This document shows, one piece after another, positions 44,001-56,400 of a DNA stretch of 64,000 nucleotides (the first letter of the stretch is position 1; the number at the start of each line of letters is the position of its first letter). The position numbers and the translations under genes were made by a program. This DNA comes from Guillardia theta CCMP2712. Lineage: Eukaryota; Cryptophyceae; Pyrenomonadales; Geminigeraceae. The stretch lies in the NCBI RefSeq assembly GCF_000315625.1, contig NW_005434666.1, positions 419,877-483,876 of the forward strand. The letters run 5' to 3'. The notes below the pieces were generated by a model that was given only the letters and a program-made list of their open reading frames with translations, had not been told where the DNA came from and made no database searches.

Positions 44001-46704
44001 AGATTGAGAAAAATCGCATTGATGGAATCGATCCCGATTACGTCATGGAATATGTTCTGAAGATGTCACAAGAAATCCAACAAGATGCTGCAAGTGGACT
44101 GAGAAAGTTCAATGTTCGATGGAACAAAAGTGTAGTGAACCATGAAACAAAGAATGAAAACGCACGACAAGTGGACATTATTGCAAGTTTAGATGGAACT
44201 TACTGCATTTCAGAACATAGAAGAATAATCTACGGGGGCATCAAATCCAAGTATTGCGTGTTTGAGAGGGAACTATCTCAACAAGATCATTACCCTTTCA
44301 AGATGCGCTTCAAAGTCTCAGGAGATTCACATGAAGTGCATTTCATCTGCCAAGACCAGGAATCTAGAGATACGATATTCAGGACTCATCATCGATTGTC
44401 ATACACCTCCGATACCGGCTCGATGTACAGGACACCAATTCACTTGATGAAAGAGCTTTCTCTCAAACATAGTAAAGATGAGAAGCTTCAATATCATTTG
44501 GCAAGGTTACAAGAAGAAGATGGAGACTTTGAATCTTCGATCAGATCCTACTTGAACTCTTTGAGACTTGTCTCTCCTTCTTCTCTTCTCAAAGATTCCT
44601 ACTCAGATGAGTTTCAGCGCTATCACCATACTCTGCTCCAGTACATCCCAGAGCTCTCGCTTGCTATGTTATTGCCTTGGAATGGAAACTCAAGTGCCAA
44701 TAGAATGAAGTCAAAGGTTTTCTACAGACTTGGCTCGATTGAAATCAAGCGTTCAGCCCTTTCCGATTCCCCCAGCACTTTGAACGAGTTTTCCAAAAAT
44801 GTTCTGGAGGTTTCAATGCTACTAGACCGAAATTTGCTTCAGCCCAATATTCTGCTTGGAAAACATTTCATGCAGGAGAAAAAGTTTGAAACCGCCATTC
44901 AATATTTTCAGAATGTGATAAGAATCAACAAAGATATGCCGGAAGCTTACAATAACCTGGGAGTTGCGCTGGACTGTGTTGGTAGAGAGTCAGAAGCTCT
45001 GGAAGCATTCGGAAAGGCACTGAGAGACAAATCAAACTTATATGTGGCTGAGTGCAACATCATTATGATTAAGTTGCGACAAGTAATCTCGAGACAAGAG
45101 GCATCAAGTGTGAACAACCGGCTCGACCAATTGATAAACACTAAAAGCTTATCGAATTCATTCATCTTTACATTGCGAGGTTTGAGCAAACGAAAACTGA
45201 TAACTTTATTGCAAGACGATGCAGAAGCAAAGACAAAACTGACGAGTGAAATGCGAAAAGATTTCAAGACAGCTTTGAAACTAGATCCTATGAAACAGCA
45301 AGCAAGGATGGGACTGATCTTGTCTTATCTTGAAGAATTTGAGGTGCAGTCAGCCATTGAGTTGCTCGGGAGTTTTCAAGATCCATCAGGACAGCCTGGT
45401 AGCAGGAAGGAACTCATCGTGACTGCTCTCAAGCTCAAGTCTTATTTCGTGAAACCCGTCGCTACCTTTCTGCATGTGCTTCGCATGACCCCTGACATAG
45501 AAGAGACCACTCTGCTCCATCCAAGCGCAGAATTTGAAGAATTCCGGATCATAGATCAATATCTTCTCAGATATCTGCAAAACTCTGCATTTTCGGTCCA
45601 GATGACACATCATTCCTTGCAGAAATTCAAGAAGCAGATACAAATTATTGTGTATGGCTTTGAACAAGATCTTTGCGCCAAAGTGATTAAGAGCCTAGAC
45701 AAAATACTGATGATGAGTGAATGCAATGATTACTTGAAGATTCTTTGTTTGATGAAACGAACTTTGGCCCATGAAAGGGTTGGAAACCTGAGACAGGCTG
45801 CTACTGATGCGTTAATGGCCCTCGAAATGTTAGGCCTGAACCTTTCAAAGCAGCAAGACAAGCATCATTCATTTCCGACATGTCAAGGCGACCTGTCTAC
45901 CTCACTGCTATATGCGTTTCTCTGCTATACAGGAAACTTGCATGAAAGTGACAAGATACGCAACTACAAACTAGCGAAACACATATACCGAACAGCAACA
46001 ATCATTGAACCAGACAAAGTGTTGGGATATTTAAACTTAGGAAATTTATACAGGAAACGCTTGAAATTTTTACATTGCATGCAATCCTACCTTGATGCAA
46101 TGAGATGTAATGCCGCAAATGGGAGAAAAACAAACTCTGAGTTTGCTGTCCATCTGGAGCAGACTTACGAATTATGTACAAAGTACTTTGAATCTATGGT
46201 AGCCAAGATGAAGGTAAGAGAAGAACCAATCCAACAGATGATGACGTTATTTGTCATACAGGGCAATGCTGCTGAGCAAGTCATTGAATTATCATCCCTT
46301 GAAGGAGACTTGCTTCTGATTGAGCAACGAATTAATCGAATTCAAGCTCCGTCGAGAAGCGTCCGAATGAGTTTGAAACGTGCCAGTCACGTGTTGCTCC
46401 AAAATGGAGATAGTGTCCTTAAGGAGCTCCATACAAAGGGTGCTACATGCAGAGAGATCACAGAAAAATCCTTTCTATTTGAAGACTTCTATGCAGCATT
46501 CAATTCGTTCTCTGATGTCTTGGAATCGATTGTGAGTGGTAAGGGAAGCGACTGAACAGAATATGAGGGAGACTGATCGAAATCTCAGACGATGACAAGC
46601 AGAAGCTCGACAAAGAATTAGAGGATGACGATGTCCTGAAAAACATCGAGAATGTCTTTGCAAACAAAGAGTATGCCTTCTTGTCGCAGGTCAACATATG
46701 CTGA
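41060..46704 (+). CDS. Large TPR-repeat protein (about 1,864 aa)
   Basis: A single 5.5-kb exon from ATG 41060 to a consensus donor at 46538, then a 50-nt intron and exon 46589-46704 that keeps frame and adds an acidic-basic tail. If unspliced, the stop is at 46553-46555 (1,831 aa). The protein is helical throughout with many TPR units, the clearest being A-Y-N-N-L-G-V-A-L near 44950, L-G-Y-L-N-L-G-N-L-Y near 46025, and a block at 43000-43700 (residues about 650-880). A non-TPR segment at residues about 1015-1120 is beta-like (I-I-A-S-L-D-G-T-Y-C-I-S, M-R-F-K-V-S-G-D-S-H-E-V-H-F) and resembles no domain I can name. There is no signal peptide or membrane helix. Scaffold or assembly-factor work is the usual role of such proteins. 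Near-absence of introns is striking beside its neighbours. Confidence 0.82.
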
Positions 46705-46797
46705 CAGATGTATTGCAGGCTCTGGAATTTTGGTCTCGAGCAAGCATAAGATGGTAATCTTGATTTGAGAGCGACAAAGTTGTCACAGTTGTGAACA

Positions 46798-49700
46798 TTA
46801 AGAGCAGGTGCAAAGCGATGAATTGAATGATGTTCCGTGTGAGCTGATCGTGTCAAAACAAATAAAGAATGAGTGAAATGCCCCCGCTTTGAGCATGCCT
46901 TTCTCAACATCCAGAGGAAGCGTCTCCATGCTCAAAGCATTCCTGGTATGCCCAATGCCCAGCTGACCGTTGCTGTTACATCCACAGCCTATGATGTCTC
47001 CCGTGCTGAGCAGAAGGAGCGTGTGCTCGCCTGCGGCCACCTGAATGACTTTGATGTCTCGGAGTTGCTGGGCAACAGATCAGAAGAGAACAAGAGAACA
47101 CAAGAGGTCACCTCGCGTGTCAGGATGGGAAGAGGAAGAGTCACTTTGACGGTTTCATTTCCGAGCCCCAGCTGACCAAGATCATTCCGTCCACATCCCA
47201 ACAGCTCTCCAGCTACAGTCAGGAAGAGACTGTGACTTGCTCCACAGACAACAGACGAGATCATCTTGAGCTTGGGTAATCGAGACAAGCTGCGGACTTC
47301 TTGAGGGGACGAGACATCAACAGTATCTCCCAAGCCAAGCTGACCGAAGTCGTTCCTGCCGAACGCGTAGACTTTGTCCTTGGAAAGGACCATAGTGTGA
47401 TTGCCCCCGCATACCACTTGTTGGATGCCAACCCTTGTCACCTTGTCGACTGGGGTTGGAATAGCCACATCAGAAGTGTTGCCTAAACCAAGCTGTCCGA
47501 AACCGTTGGCTCCAAAGCCAAGCACGTTCCTTCTTCCTTGAGCACTCACAATCGCAAAGCAATGATCATACCCACAAGACATGTGCACAACGCCTTTGAA
47601 GGAAAGCTTTTCTACCAGCATTGGCGACTTGGACTTTCCTCCGATCTTTCCGCATCCAAGTTGTCCTTTTCCATTGCTTCCCATGGACCACACACTGTTG
47701 TCCGTGCACAGAAAATACGTACTCAGACCTGCACAAAAGATTCTCTTCACAGAGAACTTCATCCCCCACATTCGCGCATCAAGAAATGTAAGTTTCTCTT
47801 GATCAACTGTATGTCCAAGCCCAAGCTGACCTTGTCGATTGTATCCAAAAGCGAAGATAGCTTGTTCGGAATCTTGAGCAAAAACCGGAGCTCCGAAAAT
47901 CTTAGTTCCATCGCCGTAAATATCTCTCCTGTTGATCACAGCAAAAGAATGATACCAACCGCACTCAAAGATGCTGACATCTAGCCCCTTCAAGAACGCA
48001 ATAGGGACAGGAACCTTTGACCCAATTGCCATCTTGTTGATTTCCAAGGATTTCCATCCCAATCCCAGCTCTCCGTGTTTGTTATAGCCCCACGACCAGA
48101 CACTCCTACTCAGACCAGACGATGCTGAGATGCATGGCATCTTTGTCAGCAGGATTGCGTGAAACGCTCCTGAGGTGATCGACATTCTCATTCCTTGCTT
48201 GCTCCACTCCGGCACCTCGGGTCGGGTGACCTTTGACGTGTGTCCCAAGCCCAACTGCCCGCTCTTGTTGAGACCAAATGCGAGCACCTCGCTGTCTTGG
48301 CACAAGACAAACGTGTGTTCATTCGTCACAATATCCAGCACGGACTTGCTTCTGAGACTTTCTACTTCTGACGGTTTTTGTATCGGTTGATCAGTCGAAA
48401 AGATGCCAAGTTGCTTGAAATCGTTGCGACCCCAGGCGAGCACTGTCCCATTGAACAAGACAACAAAATTGTGAGATGCCCCGCAGTGAATCGATCTGAT
48501 CCCTTTCTTGCTCAGCTCGTACACCTCAAACGCACGATGCACACTTTCCTCAAACGACTTGCCCAGACCAAGTTGTCCGAAATCATTCCGACCGCATGCG
48601 AAGATACTGTCATCTGCGCTTGTGAAGAGACTGTGGTTGCCTCCGGCGTGGATAGATGCGACTGAGACTCGAGAAGTTTTGTTTGCTTGCACTACAGGAA
48701 TAGTTGTCGGGCAACACACTGAGTACTTCCAGTTCTTGGGTAACTGACTGATTTCCAAGACCATCTCAGGGTCTAAGGTCAAGGCATCGAGACCGAGCTG
48801 CCCCCATTTGTTGTTGCCCCAGCCCAGAGCCGTTCCATCATCGAGGAGTGCCAGGCTGTGGTCATAACCAGCTGCAATCTGCTTCACCATGACTCTCTGC
48901 TTTAACAAACAGCGACAATATCCGGTGCTGCTCTTGCTGGAGAAATTTGTGTGTGTTGCTGACTTACTGAAGCACGACACAACCAGTGAAGTCTCTGGAG
49001 GAATCGGCAGTTTAATTCGTTTCTCCATGATTTTGGATCGAGCCTCAGCTGCACATAGTTCATCTTGGAAAAATACCAGGATACGCTTCTTGCGAGTAGA
49101 ACGTGAAGATCCAAAGAGAGAAGCATCTTTTTCAAATTCCATGTCAACAAATCCAAACAACGAAGAGAAAGTGTGCCGTAGATCAAGGTTAGAGGTGTGA
49201 TGGGGAATGTCGTCGACCAACAAGATTCGAGAAGGAGCTTCGATGTCGCTGCTGTTCCTTATCTCATCATCCGTGAGGGCCATGACGAACTGAGCAGTCG
49301 AGCACGATTCAAACGTGCCGTTTCCCAGCTGACCATTCTTGTTGTTCCCGAAGGAGATGAGCCCGGATCCATCGCTCAAGAGAAGAGTATGAAATGCACC
49401 GCAAGCGACTTGACGGATGCGAATGCTCGTCAAGTTTTCAATCGGACGCAAGGCAAAGGAATGCTCAACATGTCCTAGACCCAGTTGCCCTGACGTGTTC
49501 ATGCCCCATGCGTAAGTGCTGCATTCTTTCTTAGCGCTGCCGTATGCTCCTGTCTCAACCATTCTCACATACATACCCAGAATTTCATTTCTGCCGAACA
49601 ATGTCGTAATCTGGTCTGCATCATCCGGTAAAACCATTTTCCTTCTAGCCTTTTTCCTATACTCGACCGTAGCCCAATCGATCAGATGCTTTGCTATCGT

Positions 49701-50832
49701 TCTGGTGGGAAATTCTTTTTCATTTCGATACATCTCATCTGAAATGACTGGAGGTAGTCCTACATTCCATTTCTTCTTTGCAACAAGTATTCCGTGATAC
49801 CAACCGGATGAAACTAGGCATATTCGATTATTCAATTCAAGCTTGCTGAGAAGTTTTGGGTCAACTTGAAGAGGTGAAGAGCTTTCTTCGATTCCTGTTT
49901 GCATCAACTGACCATAGAGGTTCTGCCCTACCGATGAGATAGACTCTACTTCAGTTGATATGTACTCCTTGGGCATTTCAATTGAGCTCTCAGAAAGAAT
50001 TCGTCGGGTGACTTCGATTTGTCGTTCCTCTGAGCTGTTTGAAGGACGAAAGAATGAGATCAGCACAGTGCTTCCCGAGGTTCCGCGCAAACACTCGCGG
50101 GCTTGTCGCAAGTTCATCATCTTTGCACTAAAAATCATCAGAGTCATTCACTGCTCTTCGAAACTGTGGAGCACACCTATTCTCGTCAATCTTGCTCACA
50201 ACATCGCCTTTGAAAATCAAGTTTTCAGCTGACATATTACGAGGGTCAAGTTATGAATGAAGAAGATCAAGAAGGACCGGCGCTGCCAGTCATGATGCCT
50301 TCAACTCTGAAACCGTCCGATGTCTTTGACAAGAGAAGACCGGCAGTTGCCTGTGATACATTCTCAGCACACAAAAAGATCTGACTGATGCATCTCTTGC
50401 CGGATTCTTGCCTTGTCTTGTTCCTGGCCTGAAGTCCATTCCGAGTGACAGTGAAACACGCTCGTGGCTCATTTCATTCTCTTCCGCGGCAGTGAGATCA
50501 GCAGGAAGGCTTGAGGATGACTGGCTGAGCTCGAAAAGGGAGTCATCGAGAGAAATGGGCTGGCGGGTCTGACCATGAGCGATTTTGTCATCAAGTGCAA
50601 ATTTGGTGGTGGAAGGACTGGAAAAGTTCTTGATTAGAGTGACTTTTCGGAAGAGAGTTCCGGCCCTTTGAGAAATGAGCTCATGAGGGGTCTCATCGCG
50701 GCTCTCGTCCTCCTCGTTCTTCTCTGAGTCAGCAGCCCATTGATTGGCTTCTTCTGCCTTGTCGTCACTTGTTCCTGCAAGCTTGTTCGAGTCGGCGATG
50801 AATATTCGTTGCGTATGCCCCCACCGCGACAT
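46798..50832 (-). CDS. PDZ-RCC1-RRM-RCC1 multidomain protein (1,279 aa)
   Basis: Five exons (50360-50832, 50278-50306, 50177-50228, 47112-50127, 46798-47067) sum to 3,840 nt with matched phases. An acidic/Ser-rich N-terminus leads to a PDZ domain at residues about 124-213 (S-L-S-L-G-M-D-F, I-V-E-G-I-M-T-G-S-A-A, K-G-D-V-V-S-K-I-D, G-S-T-V-L-I-S-F). RCC1-type repeats follow, recognised by G-Q-L-G-L-G motifs; I count 14, three before and eleven after an inserted RRM-like domain at about 484-574 (R-I-L-L-V-D-D-I-P and R-I-L-V-F-F as RNP2/RNP1-like strands). Fourteen repeats would make two seven-bladed propellers. RCC1 propellers serve as guanine-nucleotide exchange factors or as protein, chromatin or lipid adaptors; which applies here is unknown. 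Its stop lies 94 bp from the convergent TPR gene's stop. Confidence 0.86.
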
Positions 50833-51494
50833 GTCAAGAAGCTGAGCGTTACCGCTGGATATCTGCTCTCATCGCCTTGTGCCATACTCCATTATCGCTG
50901 CCCGACTGGTGGCGGACCTAAAGTTCTTGTGTACAGGAAAGCCGAGGCAGGCTTGCCATATCCCCGGGCACAGTACGACCCCGAATTACTGCCTCCAAGG
51001 AATCTATTAAGTATTTCCCGTTCAGCGGACAATGTCTTCTACTCAATGAAAAATTTGTCGTGAGGCGGACCGGGAAATTTTGCTTGATGCGAACTATGCG
51101 GAGCCATGGCTTGGCAACCTGCATGCTAGGGCTGACCCTGGCGTTCTGCTCCTCATCGCCAACATTGAACCCTCCATCTCCACAGCCTCTCTCGTCGCTC
51201 GCGCTCAAATGCTTCTCTCTGCGGTCTGAAGTTTGCTCGACTTGCTACAAACTCAAAGGTTGTGGCAGAACGTCGAAAAACAAGTCAACGTTGATTGCTC
51301 GGGCTGGACATCACAACCTTGGAAATGAAGAGCTAACATTACATCCTCCTGTCTCTCTCAGAAGTGATAGGTGTTATATCTGAACCAATATCGAAGAAAT
51401 AACGATTCATGAAGCGAGCATGCCAAGGCAATCCTTCGAACCGAGGGCAACAGAACGTTAGACACCTTCCCGTCCATCCACTTTGCAGATAATC
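50833..51494. other. Divergent region, possible 5' exons of the beta-helix gene
   Basis: Follows the start of the PDZ-RCC1 gene. Several + strand open frames of coding-like composition (50818-51060, 51062-51230 and 51242-51380) may be early exons of the beta-helix gene, but I could not join them in phase with confidence. The promoter of the PDZ-RCC1 gene must also be here. Confidence 0.35.
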
Positions 51495-53376
51495 ATGGTG
51501 CAGACTTACTCTAAGAGGGACAAACTCTACAACAGAGTCTTCGAGTGCAGATTCGTATGTCACTACGATGGGTTTTCAAAGTTTGGATGGGAATTCCTTA
51601 GGTTTGCATGCATTGCAGAGAACAAGCCTGACATTCTCGCGACTCAGGTGGGCAAACAGACTCTTGTATTAAGGTTTGTGGATCAGAAATGCTATTGGAT
51701 CAAAACCAAACTGATATCATTCGTTCGCGAACAGATATTGCAAGCTTGTGTCAAATTTGATGGTTGCGACATCTTCTCTGACACAGGTTTTGGCATCCAC
51801 GCTGTAGATTCATCAAGGTTCTTCTGATACCTGTTGTTTGTAATTCCAACCACTTCTCAGGATTTCTTGCTATAGTTGTAATATTTCTGGATGCGGTACA
51901 TACATCATGTTCTTCACTTCACTGAATTGCTATCAGGAAGTGCAGGGATAATGCTCGATGGCCGATCTCAAATGCTGTTGAAACAGGTTTTCATGCTCGC
52001 CCCCGTCACGCATGCAAGCCCTTATTGTTTGGAATAGTTTACTTGCACGAGGAACGGAGATGCAGGAATAGTGGTCAAGGGAAATTTCTGCAACGTGTCT
52101 ATTGATTCGTCAGAGTTTTGTGGTAACGAAAAGCAGGTTCACTGAATTCCCTTCTACTCAAAAATTCATACTCACCATGAAATCGATGAAGGGAATCGCC
52201 GTGGAGGGCGTTCATTCAAATGTTCAATTTAGAAATTGCAAAATTTCTCAGAACCGCATGCAAGGCTTAGCGGTACAGTAGGAACAATACAGGTGTGCTG
52301 TTGCTCACTTCGTACAGATTTCAAAGGGCAACTTATTCTGTCAGTTCTCAAACCTCACGTACAATAATCTAGCCAATGCGGCTGTTTTTGGTACGGGGTC
52401 CGTTCTTTATGCAGCAGATTGTCAGGTGTGCATTGAATGTCTGAGTGTTTGCCCACCTAGACCGCATTTCAGATCTTACTTTCGAATCGAAGTGGCGCAA
52501 CAGCTCAAGAAGGTGATCACTTCCGTCTCCTTCTCTCCTCATCTCTTTACAGGAGGAAGCATGATCCTCAAGTCTTGCAATGTCAGCGGGAACTCTGGAG
52601 CAGGTTTCTCAGCAACTCCCTTGACAACGTTCACTCCATGTAGGTGTCTTGTCAGTTCACGAGGGCTCAAGAGCTCTGGTATATTCCAGCACCCTTCTAG
52701 GTCTGTGCCGACGCGCCTGTGCGCCGCACACAATCACTGAGCCGGCAGGAAATTCCCTGGCACCCTTTGCCGAGGTCATGAGTGGAAGGGTAGAAATGGA
52801 GAGGACTTTATGCTCCAACGGCAGCGTTGCACATGCTGATAGGGCAGCCGATGCAGCGGCTGCTCAGCCATCTGATGAAAACGACAACGAAAGGTCGGGC
52901 ACTCCAACGGACAAGCGAACCTCAGGATGCTCAGCACAACTCGGGCACGTGGAAGAGATTGAAGAGGAATCGGAAGATTATGGGATTTTCCCTTTCGGAT
53001 ACCACCAAGCTGCGGTGAAGAGGTGAGGGAGTACCCCGTGTGAAAGTACTTGATACTGTCGCTTGTAGAATACAAGAGGAGGGAATCTCTTTGTCAGCAA
53101 CATCTGAAGCACTGCACGACTTGGCTGTGGAAATGGACTTGCATCGCATGAAAGCAGCATGTCCTTGCCTGTCTAAGCTCGATAAAGAACAGTCGAAATT
53201 CCAAGGTCAAATCAACAGAGACCAAAAAAGGGGTGCAGATGCGGTCAGCCTTTCTTATGTGCTACTCAAATGTGTACTGAGATACGTTGTTCTAGACTAC
53301 AAACGATGCCACTGAGCATTCCGACATTGAGGAACAGGTGAAGATCTGTGTTCTGCATTGCTGTTTGCCAAAGTAA
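51495..53376 (+). CDS. Right-handed beta-helix (parallel beta-helix) protein, start uncertain
   Basis: At least ten short exons with rung-like repeats of a parallel beta-helix: V-K-F-D-G-C-D-I-F-S-D-T-G-F-G-I-H-A (exon from 51735), I-S-C-Y-S-C-N-I-S-G, S-A-G-I-M-L-D-G, D-A-G-I-V-V-K-G-N-F-C-N-V-S-I, G-I-A-V-E-G-V-H-S-N-V-Q-F-R-N-C, and M-I-L-K-S-C-N-V-S-G-N-S-G-A. The pattern 'small-residue turn, hydrophobic strand, Asn/Cys turn' is that of pectate-lyase-like and CASH/NosD-like folds. C-terminal exons (about 52770-53376) are acidic and probably disordered (E-E-I-E-E-E-S-E-D-Y), then helical with clustered Cys (C-P-C-L), ending at TAA 53374-53376. The ATG at 51495 is only a convenient left limit; true 5' exons probably lie upstream. 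No catalytic signature is seen, so an adaptor role is as likely as an enzyme. Confidence 0.6.
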
Positions 53377-53404
53377 CCCTCTCCCCACCAGACCTTTTAT
53401 TTCT

Positions 53405-56400
53405 CTACGGCTGCCAAAGGGACTCCACCTCCAGGTCGAGAGCCGTCGAGCTGATGCGAATCTCGTCCAGGGAGCCGATGAGGAAGTTGCCCGGGGAGCA
53501 GGCAGATCTGCTACACTCGAAACCCTGTTGCAAGATGAGTATGAACCTTCCGATCAGCAAGGAACGCTGCTCACCATCCCGACGGTCCACCGCCAACCCG
53601 CTACTTTAGGCGACACGAAGGGACAAGAGCCACTAGAGGACTCGCTGCATCCGCTGGTGTCGCCAGCATCTCCCCATCCTGCGAGGTTAGACCATCTGAC
53701 TACAAGGATTTCAGATTCGAGCCTGCAATAGGTTTCAAATCGCTTACCTGGAAATGAATCTTCTCTTATCCATCTGAAATTTGACTTTCTTTCGGTTCTC
53801 CCAGTGCTTCTAATCGCAATGATGCATGGATCTAGATTCCCGAAAGAATTGCCCGGAGCTCCGTTGCATGTGCAAAGATCAGAATTCACAATCAACTTCG
53901 GATTTGAAGAATATCCTCGACCAGGGTTTGTGATTTTCACTTGTGAAATTTCACCCAGCGGTCCTACACTAGTCACAACGGCACTGAAATCATATCCCAC
54001 AATGCATTGCCCGTCAACTCCGCAATCCGATGCATTCAAGCACGGTCGATTGTTGATTGTCGCAGATGCTGCTTTGCACTTCCCGCCTCCGACAGCACTG
54101 ATGATCAAGCCTTGTGAGCACCCACTTGTCGTTCCGCTCCTCAACAAGATTCCATCACCAAATCCAGATCCTTGACTTCCTATTGTTCCCGACACATTCC
54201 CTGTCAAACAGACACCGCTGAGACAATCAGATCTTGTGATGGCTGCTCCGCTTGTGTCAAGACGATAGAGGCGAATCTCTCCGGCAATGCCACCGTCATA
54301 AGACACAGCCAAGTGATGCCAGTTCCCGGCACCATATGAATTTCTTCCGAATGCCAACAAGGTTTCGTTTGCAGTCCGCACCTGGAACGCGATATGGTTG
54401 TTTTCATTCTTGAAGAGGCTCATGGAATAGTTTCCAGCAGGATCGTGCCATGATAGTAACGTTTGATTTCCAGAGATGCTCTCGAAGTATACCGAAACCT
54501 CCCATGTGAATGCTCGAAACGTTCTTGAGTTCATTTCTGCATATGTTGTCGTCCTCAGATATTGTGATCCATTGAATACTAGAGCGAATTTATTGTTTTT
54601 GCAAAGCACTGCAAACGTATCATTTTGCGGAGCCCAATTAGTGTACAGTGGGGCGTAGTCGTAGAAAAAGAGGAGATCATTGTTTAGCGATTTTGTAACC
54701 AAATCACTCATTCCCAATGATCCTACTTTTCGAGTGTCTATTGAATATTGTCCACCAAGACGTTTGCTAACATCAGGTATCAAAGACAAGACTTGTTGAG
54801 TATCTAAACCATCTTCAAACCTCCAGAACGCTACGACAAGGGATGTGAATGCTACTACTGGACAGATACATGATGTTCCGTCGCCTTGCCAACCAGCCAT
54901 GCAGCTTTTGCCTTGCGCACGAATCCCAACACTCATTCGTTGACGTGGGGATACTCCATATCCATTCTGATTGAAAGAAACACCTGTGAAATTCACGAAG
55001 GCTCCATCATTTCTGTTTGCCCGCGGCGAGTATGCATGTCTGAAGTATTGAGAGCTGGTATCTCTGCACCAATTTGAGCAGGATTTCCATCCAGTCTCGC
55101 AGACAGATGTTGATGTCAATCCTGACATGAAAAATCCAGTTGTGAATCCATTGGCACAAACGAGAAGCTGATACGGATTTTGTGCAAGATCGTTGTCGAC
55201 CCGAAAGAAGGTCAGATTTCCGTATACATCAGCCACGGGATACATTCCCCAATAATCTGTGGAGGCAATGACAGGCTTGCGATTTACAGCCCAAAAATAT
55301 GCATAATCCTCGCTCTCATAATTTTGGTCATCATTTTGAAGTCGGTAAAGAATTTCATTGAAGGGATAATCCCTACAATCCGATCTATATCCTGCACGTC
55401 CATATGGAAACCCAGCCACGTAGCCATATTCATTTGCGATGTCGACCTCGTTGTCATCAGTATAACACATCAACCATCCACCTCCTTCTGTGACTTGATC
55501 ACAGTATCCGATGAAAACATTACCGTTTACTGGAGATTGGATCCAGTAATAACCTGACTGTGAATATCCGCTTTCTAGTAGAGTTAAGCACGAGCTTGCT
55601 GGTGTTGAGATGTCGTTGATGACGTTGGTTGAACCATACACAAAATCCGATATGGAATAAGTACTAATTCCTGGTTCAATGCTGACGGTGAAGGGAATCT
55701 CAACTGAAACGATACGAGAAGTCCCTGAATAATAGACAATCCTTCTGGACTCGCCACTGATTGTAATCTGAAAGAACTGATAGTAGTTTTCAACAGGTAC
55801 TGCAGATACCTGAATGGCGATGGTGTAATTATCGTAAAATTGCGAAACAAAACCGCTTTCAAAATCTGCTCCATCAAAAGAATTGACCACATTTCTTCTG
55901 TAGATTTGAAACCGATGCACCACACCACCTCGAGTGTCTGAATTTGCATTAGATGAAAAGATCGTGTAGTTCATCTCCCCAAGAGGAGCTCCAGCAAACA
56001 AAACACCAGAGTCTGCAATACTGGCAGACATTCCTACAACACCACCAGCAACTGAATTGAATGGGATGTGAATTCCTCCAAACGTCCATAAGTCTTTTCG
56101 GATGACTTTGATCCTTTTTCCGTTGGAAAGATTTGCAGTTACTGAAAAGACGACTGACCTTGGAGACACATACAGAGTGTTGTTTAAGAAGTTAACATCG
56201 TTCACTTGAATTGCAGGATTTCTTCCTATCGAAAGTGTTCCACATGTGTCTGAAGGAAAAATATCAGAGGCTGTTGAAACAATTATGTATGAAGCATATG
56301 CGTCAAAGCTTTGTACCAAATATGTGTATATTTCGTGGCCAGATTTGAAATATACACCCACACCTCCCGAGCTTGGTAGATATCCTTGAACCTGGCTGAA

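Noticed and set aside
47538-49797. Several + strand frames within the RCC1 exon
   Set aside because: All are mirror frames of a 3-kb exon with regular RCC1 repeats; none has its own domain.
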